DNA of 64,000 nt from Methylocaldum marinum. GTDB lineage: Bacteria; Pseudomonadota; Gammaproteobacteria; Methylococcales; Methylococcaceae. Shown one piece after another: positions 26,785-36,241 of the stretch. The notes below the pieces were generated by a model that did not search any database, was not told the origin of the DNA, and saw only the letters and a program-made list of their open reading frames with translations. The position numbers and the translations under genes are program-made. The stretch spans positions 3,510,395 through 3,574,394 of the forward strand of contig NZ_AP017928.1 in assembly GCF_003584645.1 (NCBI RefSeq), in the 5' to 3' direction. Position 1 is the first letter of the stretch, and each line of letters begins with the position of its first letter.

Positions 26785-27606
26785 TTAAACGTTGGCTTCG
26801 GCGAGTTCCGCTTCGCCATATTCGGGGTGGACGCAGTCGGATGATTTTTGACGATTGGAGAGAGGCTTATTGGATGCTTCGCTGTAGAACCGCAGGAAAC
26901 CCCATTCCATCGCCCGGATGTTCTTGTGCGCGGTACGTGGCGCCAAAGCGCCGAAGGCGAGCGTCTTGGCGCGTTGGATGTCGAGGTCGAAGGCGGCGCA
27001 GAAGAATCCGAGCATGGCGCTGGATGCATAAACCGCTTCCATGCGCTCGGATAGATGCCATTGCGCCAGGGGAATCAGCACGCAGTGAGCGCCTCGCCCT
27101 TCCAGTTCGCGCAGGATTTCCTGCGTGTCGGCGTAGGCGTACTGCCGGAGACCGCCACAGATGGTTTCGATGCGTACATCGGAAAGAAGGCACAGGGAGC
27201 CGGGCCGCAGCCGGTCGCGATACCGAAGCGCCTCAAGAGGTTCCAATCCAATCAGGATGTCTACGTCCGACACGGCCAGGGACGGCGCGCACACCGAGCG
27301 GCCGGCGATCAGCGTGGCGGCGGTGCTTGCCCGGCGTTGCGCCACACCGCGCTGCTCCGCCGTACACACATGGCAGTACCGGTCGGCGATCAGGTCGCGC
27401 AGTCGCCGGGTCAGGTTGGCCACACCTTGTCCGCCGATACCTACCATGAGGATGCGAAGATCCTCGGGCAACTCGCCGGGATGGAAGCAGTACGTTTCTG
27501 CCGTGTTCTCCGGGACCGGTGCCGACTGATCGTGGTCTTCCCACCGGATGACCTCGTTCCAGTCATTCCGGAGGCGTACGGCGGATGGACGCCTCGCTAT
27601 GCTCAT
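26785..27606 (-). CDS. IorB-like 2-oxoacid:ferredoxin oxidoreductase, gamma-type subunit; first gene of the block
   Basis: A 273-aa protein with the pyruvate/2-oxoacid ferredoxin oxidoreductase catalytic (gamma-type) domain: LRILMVGIGGQGVANLTRRL about residue 50, then EQRGVAQRRAST and DVDILIGLEPLEAL. It is the partner of the IorA-like subunit, although an acyltransferase gene is placed between them. GAGGAG precedes ATG 27606. The roughly 240 bp upstream should hold the promoter of the whole block; I see no clear -35/-10 pair I would defend. Confidence 0.88.
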   Translation of the reverse strand: MSIARRPSAVRLRNDWNEVIRWEDHDQSAPVPENTAETYCFHPGELPEDLRILMVGIGGQGVANLTRRLRDLIADRYCHVCTAEQRGVAQRRASTAATLIAGRSVCAPSLAVSDVDILIGLEPLEALRYRDRLRPGSLCLLSDVRIETICGGLRQYAYADTQEILRELEGRGAHCVLIPLAQWHLSERMEAVYASSAMLGFFCAAFDLDIQRAKTLAFGALAPRTAHKNIRAMEWGFLRFYSEASNKPLSNRQKSSDCVHPEYGEAELAEANV

Positions 27607-28299
27607 TTCGCATGCTCCTCTTCATATTGAAGTTCGTTTTCGTTCCTCACGACTGCGCATCGGGTATACGCTCCCAGGAGCGGCAGGAGAGCCGTCTCTC
27701 CGCCCGTGTGTTTTCGTTAAGGAGTTCTTAGGTGCCAAAGTCTAGTAGAATAGGTGTTAATTAGCTGTGACATATTCACTCGGATATGCGCTTCGTTGCG
27801 CCACGGACGACTGTAGGGCTACGCCGAAGGCAATGCCGATCTAGCCGGTCCAGGTTGATCGAACCGTTCGGCGGACGGTGTTGAGGATGGGTATGTACAG
27901 ACACCGTCGGACTTTCCCGGACAAACGGCGGGGGTCCGGTGAATCCACGTACGCGGCCGGCACCCGCCCCGCCGGGTGGTCATCAACGCCGAGCATAGCC
28001 GCCAGGAGAATCCGAGGTTCCCGGTCACTCATCAGGAGGGCGATCTCCAAGCCCGGTATGATGATGTCGACGGAGTTCGGGGGGATATGGGAAATGGATC
28101 AGGAAACGGCAACTCGGCTCGTTCGTGGACCACACCCGCTGTCGCATCTGGTGGACTGACCGAGTCCGTCCGCCGCCCGCCTCACTCGGCCATCTCTTGT
28201 CGGAAGCGCTGCGCCGCATCGGGCTCGCCGGCACGCTGATCCTCCGGGGGTAAGGAAGCGTTTGCCTGAAACCCCGATTTTCACCCCGGACTGGACGGC
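27607..28299. other. Intergenic stretch upstream of the 19-gene block
   Basis: Contains the presumed promoter region of the block (AT-rich around 27720-27790) and, from about 27840, GC-rich sequence with broken open frames on both strands that look like decayed genes. None can be named. Confidence 0.4.
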
Positions 28300-28560
28300 G
28301 TGCATTGGTTGATGGCCTTCGGTCGGCAGGGCGTGGTGGCCCATGGACGAGTGGTCACCGTCGGGGTGGATGAACGGTTGCCGACGCGGCTGCTGGTGTG
28401 ACGACTGCAGGAGGAAGCTGCCGCCCGGCGGCGCGCCGCCATACTGCGAGAGAACGCGGCCAAAGCTGGGCGGACCACAAGTGCCGAGAGTTTGGCCCGC
28501 TGCGACTATGGGGTCTCGGCCTTACGGCCTAACTCACCCCACAAACATGAATGTCTTATT
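28300..28560 (+). mobile_element. C-terminal remnant of an IS4-type transposase
   Basis: The plus-strand frame reads VHWLMAFGRQGVVAHGRVV, then a TGA at 28399-28401, then RLQEEAAARRRAAILRENAA and KAGRTTSAESLARCDYGV. The REEx(A)xRRRxxL...KxGRT...S..L pattern is the C-terminal part of IS4-family DDE transposases. One in-frame stop and the absence of the N-terminal catalytic domain show that it is dead. Confidence 0.6.
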
Positions 28561-28595
28561 TGAAAGCGCTGTGGAAAAGCTCGGCTTTCTCGCGA

Positions 28596-29987
28596 TCAGC
28601 TTTTTTTCTTGTGCCTGATCAGCCGTCTGCGCTTTCGAACCTGACGGGCGGAAAGAATGTTGCGTTTGCCTTTGAACGGATTCTCGCTACTCCGGAATTC
28701 GAGCTTGATCGGCGTTCCCTGGATGTCCAAGGCATCGCGGAAGGTGTTTATCAAATAGCGCTTGTAGGCCCCGGGAATCTCTTCCGTCTGGTTGCCGTGG
28801 ATGACGATGACCGGCGGGATTTGACCGCCCTGATGGGCGTATTTCAGCTTGATGCGGCGTCCGCGGACCAGGGGCGGCTGGTGCGCGACGACGGCGTCCT
28901 GAAGGATTTTGGTCAGCCTGGAAGCAGACAAATCCCGCGTCGACGCCTCGTAAATAGCTTCGACAGCGTCCAGCAGATGTCCCACCCCCGTACCGTGCAA
29001 GGCGGAGATGTAATGCTTTTCGGCAAAATCGAGAAACGGCAGTTTCAGATCGATCTGGCGCCGCACCTGGTCTTTCTGGTCCGGGTCGAGCCCGTCCCAT
29101 TTGTTCAAGCCGATGATGAGCCCGCGGCCGATTTCCAGAACCATTCCCAGAAGATTGGCATCCTGGTCGGTCACGCCTTCCCGTGCATCGATCAGGAAAA
29201 TCACCACGTGGGCCGTTTCGATCGCCTGCAGGGCTTTGATGACGCTGAATTTTTCAATCGCTTCCGAAACCCGCCCGCGGCGGCGAATGCCGGCGGTATC
29301 GATCAGGGTATAGACTTTGCCGTGGCGCTCGAAGGGAATGTAGACGCTGTCCCGCGTCGTTCCGGGCTGATCGTAAACGACCACCCGGTCTTCTCCCAAG
29401 ATTCGGTTGACCAATGTCGATTTGCCGACATTGGGACGCCCCACCACGGCGATGCGAATGCCCGGCGATTTTTCCTCCGATTCGGGCGCTTCCGGAGCCG
29501 GTAATTTCGCTTCCAGCTCGTCCAGCAGCGTATCGACTCCGATTGCATGCGACGCCGAGATGGGATGAGGTTCGCCGAGGCCGAGGGCGTAGAACTCTCC
29601 CGCAATGACGGCCAAATCTGCCCGGTCAATCTTGTTCACCACAAGAAAAACGGGTTTTCCGGTCTTGCGCAGACGTTCGGCGATGGCTTCGTCGCCGGCA
29701 TTGAGTCCATGCCGAGCGTCAACCAGCAGCAGAATGAGGTCCGCTTCTTCCACTGCATAACTCACCTGTCGCATGGCCTGCTCGTCGATACCGAGTTCGG
29801 TCTCGACGATACCGCCGGTATCGACGACGAAATAATCCTTTTGTCCGCGTCTCACCCGTCCGTATTGCCGGTCACGGGTCAAGCCCGGAAAATCGGCCAC
29901 AAGCGCGTCGCGGGTCCGGGTCAGGTAATTGAATAAGGTGGACTTGCCTACATTAGGACGGCCTACCAGGGCGACCACGGGCAACAT
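28596..29987 (-). CDS. der: Ribosome-assembly GTPase Der (EngA)
   Basis: Essential double GTPase of 50S subunit assembly. The 463-aa protein has two G domains, each with a P-loop [10 protein letters not shown] (residues about 9 and 188), DTGGI/DTAGI and NKID/NKWD motifs, followed by the KH-like C-terminal domain and a basic tail ([11 protein letters not shown]). It follows bamB by 3 bp in the conserved gammaproteobacterial order hisS-yfgM-bamB-der. Confidence 0.98.
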   Translation of the reverse strand: MLPVVALVGRPNVGKSTLFNYLTRTRDALVADFPGLTRDRQYGRVRRGQKDYFVVDTGGIVETELGIDEQAMRQVSYAVEEADLILLLVDARHGLNAGDEAIAERLRKTGKPVFLVVNKIDRADLAVIAGEFYALGLGEPHPISASHAIGVDTLLDELEAKLPAPEAPESEEKSPGIRIAVVGRPNVGKSTLVNRILGEDRVVVYDQPGTTRDSVYIPFERHGKVYTLIDTAGIRRRGRVSEAIEKFSVIKALQAIETAHVVIFLIDAREGVTDQDANLLGMVLEIGRGLIIGLNKWDGLDPDQKDQVRRQIDLKLPFLDFAEKHYISALHGTGVGHLLDAVEAIYEASTRDLSASRLTKILQDAVVAHQPPLVRGRRIKLKYAHQGGQIPPVIVIHGNQTEEIPGAYKRYLINTFRDALDIQGTPIKLEFRSSENPFKGKRNILSARQVRKRRRLIRHKKKS

Positions 29988-29990
29988 AAA

Positions 29991-31220
29991 CTACTCCAAT
30001 CGCAAACGGTCATCCGGGGAGCTCCCGGATAACCCTTTCACCGAAATAGCAGCCAAAGTGCCGCCGCTGGTATAAACGTACACGACATCGTCGAACACGA
30101 GGGGGGTCGTCGCAATTGCGCTCTTGTCCACTCGGACCCGGCCCACCAGGCTGCCGTCCTCCTGGGAAAGCAGATGGAGATAGCCTTCGAAATCGCCCAC
30201 TACCACGTAATCATCGATCAGCGCCGGCGCCGTCAGACGCCGGAGGTGCAGCTCGTCCTGTTTCCACAGGTCCGCACCGCTGCGCATGTCCAGCTGCCAA
30301 ACGTCGCTGCCGGCGTCGGTCACGAACAGCGAGCGGCGGGCCGCCGCCATACCGGTGTAGGAAAACAGATTGGACTGGCGCCAAAGCACCTCGCCATCGC
30401 TCAACGATACCGCGGCCACGCCGCCCTGATAACCTGTCACGTAGATCGTATTTCCATTCACGATGGGATCGGAATCCATGTCCACCAAACGCTCTATTTC
30501 GGAGCGACCGTGAGGCAGTGCGATCGTTGCCTCCCACTTGGGTTTGCCGTCGTCCAGCTGCAAGGCGATAAGCTTCCCGCTGCCATAGCCGTCCAGCACC
30601 ACATCTTCCGCAATCGTCGGCGAACCCCGGCTGCGAATCGAGAGGGCCGGAATCGTGCGGTCGTAGTACCAGCGCGTCGCACCGCTTTCCTCGTCGAGCG
30701 CGGTAATTCGCCCGTCGCTGCTCCGCACCACCACCGTGTCGCCCTCGATCCGGGGCAAGGCGAGAATCTCGCTCGACACGTTGGTCTTCCAGAGTACCGA
30801 GCCGTCACTGTCATTCAGCGCCACGACCTCGGCATTGCTGGTGCCGAGTATGAGCTTGCCCCGCCCCGCCACCGGTCCTGCGGAAACCACCAGTTCGGTA
30901 TCCACCGACCATAGCTTGTCGCCGCCGAGGCGGTTGCGCGCCTGGACTTCTCCCTTGCGATCGACAGCGAAAATCTTGTCTTCGGTGACCGCGGGCACCA
31001 GATTTACGTACTGTTTGGCATAGCCCTTGCCGATACCGGCATCCCAAAGCACCGTCATCTTGACCGCGGGCTCGAATTCCTTGAGCTCAGCGGGAGGATC
31101 GGCATTGTCCGACGCGCCGAAATACTCTCCTATACCGGACGCTGCGTCTTTCAGGGCGCCAAGGCCGCTACAGCCCGTCAGCAGCACGCTGCACAAAAAC
31201 AAGACGGAAAATCGCTGCAT
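29991..31220 (-). CDS. bamB: Outer-membrane protein assembly factor BamB
   Basis: Lipoprotein subunit of the BAM complex that inserts beta-barrels. The 409-aa protein has a lipoprotein signal (MQRFSVLFLCSVLLTGCSGL, Cys about residue 17) and a PQQ-type beta-propeller (for example LIALQLDDGKPKWEATIALP, AAVSLSDGEVLWRQSN). Its ATG overlaps the yfgM stop (ATGA). Confidence 0.96.
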   Translation of the reverse strand: MQRFSVLFLCSVLLTGCSGLGALKDAASGIGEYFGASDNADPPAELKEFEPAVKMTVLWDAGIGKGYAKQYVNLVPAVTEDKIFAVDRKGEVQARNRLGGDKLWSVDTELVVSAGPVAGRGKLILGTSNAEVVALNDSDGSVLWKTNVSSEILALPRIEGDTVVVRSSDGRITALDEESGATRWYYDRTIPALSIRSRGSPTIAEDVVLDGYGSGKLIALQLDDGKPKWEATIALPHGRSEIERLVDMDSDPIVNGNTIYVTGYQGGVAAVSLSDGEVLWRQSNLFSYTGMAAARRSLFVTDAGSDVWQLDMRSGADLWKQDELHLRRLTAPALIDDYVVVGDFEGYLHLLSQEDGSLVGRVRVDKSAIATTPLVFDDVVYVYTSGGTLAAISVKGLSGSSPDDRLRLE

Positions 31221-31867
31221 CAGGGCCCGGCTGGCGTCGTCGCGGCCGGCAAATCGTCGAGTTTCAGCTCCAGTAGCGGGGAAACCTCGCCGACTTCCTT
31301 CGCCGTTTCGTAAGCCTTGCGGGCATCGCCCGGCCGTCCCGCCGCGGCGTACAAATCACCTTTGAGCTCATGGTAAAGCGCCGCAAACTTCCCCATCCGG
31401 GCCGGACTCAAGGGCTCCAGCATGCTCAGTGCCGGGCCGGTTTCACCGGATGCCAGCATCACCTGGCCGAGGCGAAGCCTGGCGATATGCGTGATATTTT
31501 CGTCCGTGGTCTTTGCAATAGTCTCTTCCAGGACGGCTTTCGCGCCGGGCAAGTCATCGGAATCGACCTTCAGTTTGGCCAGCAGCAACCGTGCGTAATC
31601 GGCGTAGGCGGTCGACGGATAGCTGCCGATGATTCGCTCGCCCAAGTTGGCCACCGGCTCGATTTGGTTGTTTTCGGTCGCTTTCAGCATCTGCAGATAC
31701 AAGTTGGAGGCCTGCTCGTTCTGGCTCTGCACATTGCCCTTCCACATGTTCCAGCCGATAATGACCGCGACACCCAGAAGAACACCGAAAATCAGAGATC
31801 GCCGATTTTCTTTCCACCACCGTTGGAGAGCTTCCAAACGCTCTTCTTCTGTCAAATACGTTTCCAC
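31220..31867 (-). CDS. YfgM-like TPR membrane protein (ancillary SecYEG chaperone factor)
   Basis: A 215-aa protein with a short cytoplasmic N-terminus rich in Glu/Arg (TEEERLEALQRWWKENRRS), one transmembrane helix (LIFGVLLGVAVIIGWNMW) and periplasmic TPR repeats. The architecture and position between hisS and bamB identify it as the YfgM family, which works with PpiD at the Sec translocon in E. coli. Confidence 0.92.
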   Translation of the reverse strand: METYLTEEERLEALQRWWKENRRSLIFGVLLGVAVIIGWNMWKGNVQSQNEQASNLYLQMLKATENNQIEPVANLGERIIGSYPSTAYADYARLLLAKLKVDSDDLPGAKAVLEETIAKTTDENITHIARLRLGQVMLASGETGPALSMLEPLSPARMGKFAALYHELKGDLYAAAGRPGDARKAYETAKEVGEVSPLLELKLDDLPAATTPAGP

Positions 31868-31882
31868 TCCAACCTCGTCGAA

Positions 31883-33151
31883 TTAAATAAGTGCTTGCAG
31901 AAAAGGGATCAGTTCGGATTGCGAAAGGGTTGTCTGGCCGGCCTCCGAGCGCAGGTACTTGACGCCGATCAGCTGATCCCGCGCCTCGTCTTCACCCAGG
32001 ATCAAGCCCAGCACGGCGCCGCTCTTGTCCGCTCGTTTGAATTGGGTTTTGAAACTGCCGCCGCCGCAATTCACCACCAGTCTCAAGTTCGGCAGCGTCT
32101 CCCGCAATGCCTCGGCCAGCTTGGCTCCCTTGAGTTCGGCCTGTTCCCCAACGCGGATCAGATAAGCATGGGGCAGCGCCGCGGCATCCAGCTTTTCCGG
32201 AGCTTCGAGAAGTTCGATCAAACGCTCCATTCCGAGGGCAAATCCGGTCGCGGCGGAACCTTTGCCGCCCAATTGTTCGATCAGACCGTCGTAACGCCCG
32301 CCCGCGCATACCGTTCCTTGAGCGCCCAGTTCCTGAGTGACCCATTCGAAAACGGTGCGCGAATAATAATCGAGGCCGCGCACCAGGGTCGGGTTCACAG
32401 CATAGACGATATCCGCCTGGTCAAGGAGCTCCTTCAGCCGCTGGAAATGCGCCTTGGACTCCTCTCCCAGTTCATCCGTCAATACCGGAGCGGCCTGGAT
32501 CAGGTCGCGCATATCGGGATTCTTGCTGTCCAGAATCCGCAAGGGGTTGGAATCCAGGCGCCTCCGGCTGTCTTCGTCGAGCTTTCCGTAGTGCGCACGA
32601 AAATAATCCACCAGTTTGGAACGGTATCCGTGGCGCTCTTCGGCAGTTCCGAGGGTATTGATTTGTAATTCGATCTTGTGAGCGATGCCCAGTTCCCGCC
32701 ATAGCCTGGAACTCAGCAAAATCAGCTCGGCATCGATGTCGGAGCTCGCTATCCCGTAGGCTTCGACCCCGACCTGGTGGAACTGGCGATAACGGCCTTT
32801 CTGCGGACGCTCGTGCCGGAACATGGGCCCCGCATACCACAGCCGGTTGACCTGGTTGTGCAGCAGGCCGTGTTCCATGCAGGCCCGCAGGCAGCCTGCC
32901 GTACCTTCCGGGCGCAGCGTCAGGGAATCGCCGTTGCGATCCTCGAAGGTATACATTTCCTTTTCGACGATGTCGGTCACCTCGCCGATGGAGCGTTTGA
33001 ACAGCTCGGTCTTTTCCACCAGCGGCAGCCTGATTTCTTGATAGCCGTAGCTCGCCATGACACGGCGCATCACTGACTCGACATGCTGCCAGCGCGGCGT
33101 GCGATCGGGCAGAATGTCGTGCATGCCGCGAATGGCTTGAATCTTTTCCAT
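31883..33151 (-). CDS. hisS: Histidyl-tRNA synthetase
   Basis: Class II aminoacyl-tRNA synthetase charging tRNA-His, 422 aa. Motif 1 lies near the N-terminus ([10 protein letters not shown]), motif 2 around [22 protein letters not shown], the histidine-specific [15 protein letters not shown] and motif 3 [11 protein letters not shown] follow, then the anticodon-binding domain. It lies 15 bp before yfgM. Confidence 0.98.
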   Translation of the reverse strand: MEKIQAIRGMHDILPDRTPRWQHVESVMRRVMASYGYQEIRLPLVEKTELFKRSIGEVTDIVEKEMYTFEDRNGDSLTLRPEGTAGCLRACMEHGLLHNQVNRLWYAGPMFRHERPQKGRYRQFHQVGVEAYGIASSDIDAELILLSSRLWRELGIAHKIELQINTLGTAEERHGYRSKLVDYFRAHYGKLDEDSRRRLDSNPLRILDSKNPDMRDLIQAAPVLTDELGEESKAHFQRLKELLDQADIVYAVNPTLVRGLDYYSRTVFEWVTQELGAQGTVCAGGRYDGLIEQLGGKGSAATGFALGMERLIELLEAPEKLDAAALPHAYLIRVGEQAELKGAKLAEALRETLPNLRLVVNCGGGSFKTQFKRADKSGAVLGLILGEDEARDQLIGVKYLRSEAGQTTLSQSELIPFLQALI

Positions 33152-33191
33152 GGTTGAAAGGTTTGTCGCGGGGTTGTTAAAGAAACGGGAA

Positions 33192-33962
33192 TCAATCTAC
33201 CGGAAGGAAGCGTTTCGCCTGCATGGCCTCCTTCGTGTGCGAAAACTTCACCCGAAGGGTTGTCGCATAATCTTTGGCCGCGCGGAAATTGCCCAGTGCC
33301 GCTTCTGCCTCCACGCCGACCAGTAGCGACCTCGGATTCGGTGCCGCCACGGCATGATAGCGCTCCAGGAAAGCGCGGGCAGACAGATTTTCACCTGACG
33401 CGCGGCTCAATTCCGCCATCTCGATCAGTGCCGGAGCGAAGCGCGGGTCGTATTCCAGTGCTTTGCGCAGATACTCCTCGGCCTCCCCTTTTCGACCCGC
33501 CGAGCGCGCGCAAATACCGGCATTGGTGAGCGCAACCCAAGGCGAGTGATAAGCCTTCGAAGCAATGACCTTCCGGAACTGGTCCATGGCTTCATCATGC
33601 CGGCCGTGCTCGCATAAAAACCGGCCGTAGTTGTTGCGGACGCCGAAATTCTCGGAATTGGCCGACAAGGCCTTCTTGAACTGGCGCTCGGCATCGGCCG
33701 GCTGATCCAGGCGTTGGTATAGCACCGCCAGCGCGTTGTAGGCCTCGCTGTTCCCTTCATCGAGTTCGGTGGCCTTGATCAAGTCCTGCAGGGCCGTGTC
33801 GTAGTTGCCGGCTTCCATATACTGGATGCCCATCCGGAGATAGATGTCGGACTGACTGAGCGAACCGTAGGGATCGTTTGTGCGCGTAGCGGACTTTTTC
33901 GACGCTCCACAGGCTGCGAGCGTCACGCACACTACCGCACCGACCAGAACACGCCACTTCAT
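33192..33962 (-). CDS. pilW: Type IV pilus biogenesis lipoprotein PilW/PilF
   Basis: Pilotin-like lipoprotein (256 aa) that helps the PilQ secretin assemble in the outer membrane. Signal [20 protein letters not shown] gives a lipid-modified Cys; six TPR units follow ([60 protein letters not shown]). ATG 33962 overlaps the rlmN stop (ATGA). The rodZ and ispG genes that often follow it are absent; hisS begins 40 bp further on. Confidence 0.93.
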   Translation of the reverse strand: MKWRVLVGAVVCVTLAACGASKKSATRTNDPYGSLSQSDIYLRMGIQYMEAGNYDTALQDLIKATELDEGNSEAYNALAVLYQRLDQPADAERQFKKALSANSENFGVRNNYGRFLCEHGRHDEAMDQFRKVIASKAYHSPWVALTNAGICARSAGRKGEAEEYLRKALEYDPRFAPALIEMAELSRASGENLSARAFLERYHAVAAPNPRSLLVGVEAEAALGNFRAAKDYATTLRVKFSHTKEAMQAKRFLPVD

Positions 33963-35059
33963 GACGTTACAACCTGTATGCGGTGATGCCTGCGTGTGCG
34001 GTCGTTCACCCGCCCAACCAGCTGGCCACAGGCGGCGTCGATATCGTCGCCGCGGGTCTTGCGGGTGGTGGCGATCAATCCGGCCGCGTGCAGCATATCG
34101 CTGAACCGGCGTATGGTTTCCGGACCGGAGCATCTGTAATTGGAGCCCGGGAACGGATTGAACGGAATCAGATTAACCTTGGACGGCACATGGCTCAGCA
34201 GGCGGATCAATGCTCTGGCATGCGCGGGCGTGTCGTTGATGCCGTCGAGCATCACGTATTCGAAGGTCACCTTGCGGCGGTTTTCCCGCCCCACGTAGCG
34301 CTTGCACGCGGCCAGAAGCTCCTTGATCGGATACTTCCGGTTGATCGGCACCAATTCGTTGCGCAGTTCGTCATCCGGTGCATGCAGGGATACCGCCAAA
34401 GCGATATCGGACACCTCGGCCAGCCTGTCCAGGGCAGGAACGATACCCGAAGTGCTGATCGTCACCCGACGCTTCGAAAGCCCATAGGCGAAATCGTCCA
34501 GCATCAGGCTGACGGCGGCGACCACGTTATTGAAGTTGAGCAGCGGTTCGCCCATGCCCATGAGAACCACATTGGTCACCCGGCCTTCGCCGAGCTCGCG
34601 CCCGGCCACCCAGAGCTGACCGATGATCTCTGCGGCGCTCAGGTTACGATTGAAACCCTGCCGCGCGGTGGAGCAGAACGAGCATTCCAGGGCGCACCCG
34701 ACTTGCGAGGATACGCACAAAGTGCCGCGCCCGTCCTCGGGGATGAAAACCGTCTCGATCCGGTTCTGATCATCCAACTGCAGCAGCCATTTGCAGGTTC
34801 CGTCCGCGGATTTCTGCTCATAAGCAATCTCCGGCACGCGAATTTCGCAACATTCGACCAGCCGCGCCCGCAGCGACTTGCTCAGATTGGTCATCGCCGA
34901 GAAGTCGCCGACGCCGCGCTGATGTATCCATTGCAGCAACTGCGTCGCACGGAAAGGCTTTTCCCCGATCTCGACGAAGAAGGCTTCCATCGCCTTCCGG
35001 TCCAGGCCGAGGAGATTCAGCTTTTCGCCGGAATCAGCGGGTACGGGGACAGAGTTCAT
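33959..35059 (-). CDS. rlmN: Dual-specificity 23S rRNA/tRNA adenine-C2 methyltransferase RlmN
   Basis: Radical-SAM enzyme that methylates A2503 of 23S rRNA and A37 of some tRNAs. The 366-aa protein has the cluster motif [15 protein letters not shown] (CxxxCxxC), GMGEPLLN, the catalytic Cys region CGQL near the end and the mechanism Cys in [14 protein letters not shown] 35059 ([13 protein letters not shown]) was chosen; the frame remains open upstream inside ndk. The first 26 bp overlap the end of ndk. Confidence 0.97.
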   Translation of the reverse strand: MNSVPVPADSGEKLNLLGLDRKAMEAFFVEIGEKPFRATQLLQWIHQRGVGDFSAMTNLSKSLRARLVECCEIRVPEIAYEQKSADGTCKWLLQLDDQNRIETVFIPEDGRGTLCVSSQVGCALECSFCSTARQGFNRNLSAAEIIGQLWVAGRELGEGRVTNVVLMGMGEPLLNFNNVVAAVSLMLDDFAYGLSKRRVTISTSGIVPALDRLAEVSDIALAVSLHAPDDELRNELVPINRKYPIKELLAACKRYVGRENRRKVTFEYVMLDGINDTPAHARALIRLLSHVPSKVNLIPFNPFPGSNYRCSGPETIRRFSDMLHAAGLIATTRKTRGDDIDAACGQLVGRVNDRTRRHHRIQVVTS

Positions 35060-35465
35060 TCTCTTTGAAGAAAAATGCGATCTCCTGTGCCGCGGTTTCG
35101 GGTCCGTCGGAACCGTGCACCGCGTTTTCGTCGATGCTGACCGCGAAATCGGCGCGGATGGTACCGGGTGCGGCTTCCTTGGGATTGGTGGCGCCCATGA
35201 TCTCGCGGTTCTTGGCAATGGCGTTTTCACCTTCCAGTACCTGCGCCATCACGGGACCGGTGATCATGAAACTCACCAGATCGTTGAAGAATGGCCTTGC
35301 CTTGTGAACGGCATAAAATTCTTCCGCTTGCGCGCGGGACAGATGCAGCATTTTAGCTGCGACGATTTTAAGCCCCTCTTTCTCGAAACGGCTGTAAATC
35401 TCGCCAATTACGTTCTTGGCTACAGCGTCGGGTTTGATGATGGACAGGGTTCGTTCGACCGCCAT
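35034..35465 (-). CDS. ndk: Nucleoside diphosphate kinase
   Basis: Transfers the gamma-phosphate between nucleoside triphosphates and diphosphates. 143 aa, starting [18 protein letters not shown]; the phosphorylated His is in [12 protein letters not shown]. The length is normal. It is the first gene of the ndk-rlmN-pilW/F run, and its 3' end overlaps rlmN. Confidence 0.98.
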   Translation of the reverse strand: MAVERTLSIIKPDAVAKNVIGEIYSRFEKEGLKIVAAKMLHLSRAQAEEFYAVHKARPFFNDLVSFMITGPVMAQVLEGENAIAKNREIMGATNPKEAAPGTIRADFAVSIDENAVHGSDGPETAAQEIAFFFKENELCPRTR

Positions 35466-35770
35466 TGGATCTCCTAAGACTCGGATTCGCCGGTGTTGCG
35501 TGGTAAATGAAAGCCGATTGCGCTCGGCATTCGGAAAAAACGTTCGCCGCCCGGACGCGGGCAGATAAAACACCGTGATTTTACTGGAAAATCCAACAAA
35601 TGATAAGAAATACCAGACTTCGAAGCCGCTTTCAAACGCCATGCGGGCCCTAGAGCGCGCACTCGGCCGAGCGGGAAGCGGGAGCTTTCGCCCCCGCGCA
35701 ACCGGAATTTCTTTCGGGATGCGGGTGTGGGGACGAGTCAACTCGCCCCTGCCGCCAGTTCGAAGCCGCT
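35466..35770. other. Intergenic stretch between ndk and the A-type carrier gene
   Basis: About 305 bp. The AT-rich right flank of ndk (about 35560-35640) is a likely promoter zone. No gene or repeat is recognised. Confidence 0.4.
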
Positions 35771-36100
35771 CTAAACGGCGAAACTCTCGCCGCAGCCGCA
35801 GGTGGCCGTGACATTGGGATTATCGAACCGAAATGCCTCGTTGATGCCTTCCCGGCGATAATCCACCCGAACGCCGGAGAGATAAGCCAGATCGCTATCC
35901 CTGACGACCACCTTCACGCCATGCTGCTCGAACACGACATCGTCAGACTCAATCGCTTCGGCGTAATCGACCACATAGGTGAAACCGGTGCAGCCGGATT
36001 TTTTCACGCCCAATCGGAGCCCTACACCCTTGCCGCGTTTTTGCAGTTGCCTGGCGATTTGCTGCGCCGCACTCTCAGTTAAGGTAATGGACATAGTCAT
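35771..36100 (-). CDS. iscA: A-type Fe-S carrier protein (IscA/ErpA/SufA family)
   Basis: A 109-aa HesB/IscA-type protein carrying Fe-S clusters to apoproteins. The three cluster-binding Cys are in [11 protein letters not shown] and [10 protein letters not shown]. It lies 141 bp after the cysteine desulfurase gene, separated by a repeat unit, so it may have its own promoter. Start at ATG 36100 or 36094; both lack a strong ribosome site. IscA is inferred from the iscR-desulfurase context; ErpA is an alternative name. Confidence 0.88.
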   Translation of the reverse strand: MTMSITLTESAAQQIARQLQKRGKGVGLRLGVKKSGCTGFTYVVDYAEAIESDDVVFEQHGVKVVVRDSDLAYLSGVRVDYRREGINEAFRFDNPNVTATCGCGESFAV

Positions 36101-36152
36101 CACTATCGAATCAGGATTCAAAAAAGTTTATCAGTGCCCGGGGGCCGGCCCG

Positions 36153-36217
36153 CTCAGAGCCCGTCTCGGGAGGCCGTTCGCTCCGAGCCTGTCGAAGGCC
36201 CGGCTGAGCCGAAGGGT
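36153..36217. repeat. Dispersed GAGCCTGTCGAAGG-type repeat
   Basis: Units GAGCCTGTCGAAGGCC and GGCTGAGCCGAAGGG, with degraded copies before them, lie between the desulfurase and the A-type carrier gene. The same family occurs at about 10300-10385 and 45043-45137. Confidence 0.6.
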
Positions 36218-36241
36218 ATTAAGGACCTAACGGGAAGGGAT

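Noticed and set aside
27720..27800. Sigma-54 promoter (TGGCAC on the minus strand) upstream of the 19-gene block
   Set aside because: The matching -12 TTGC element is missing at the required spacing.
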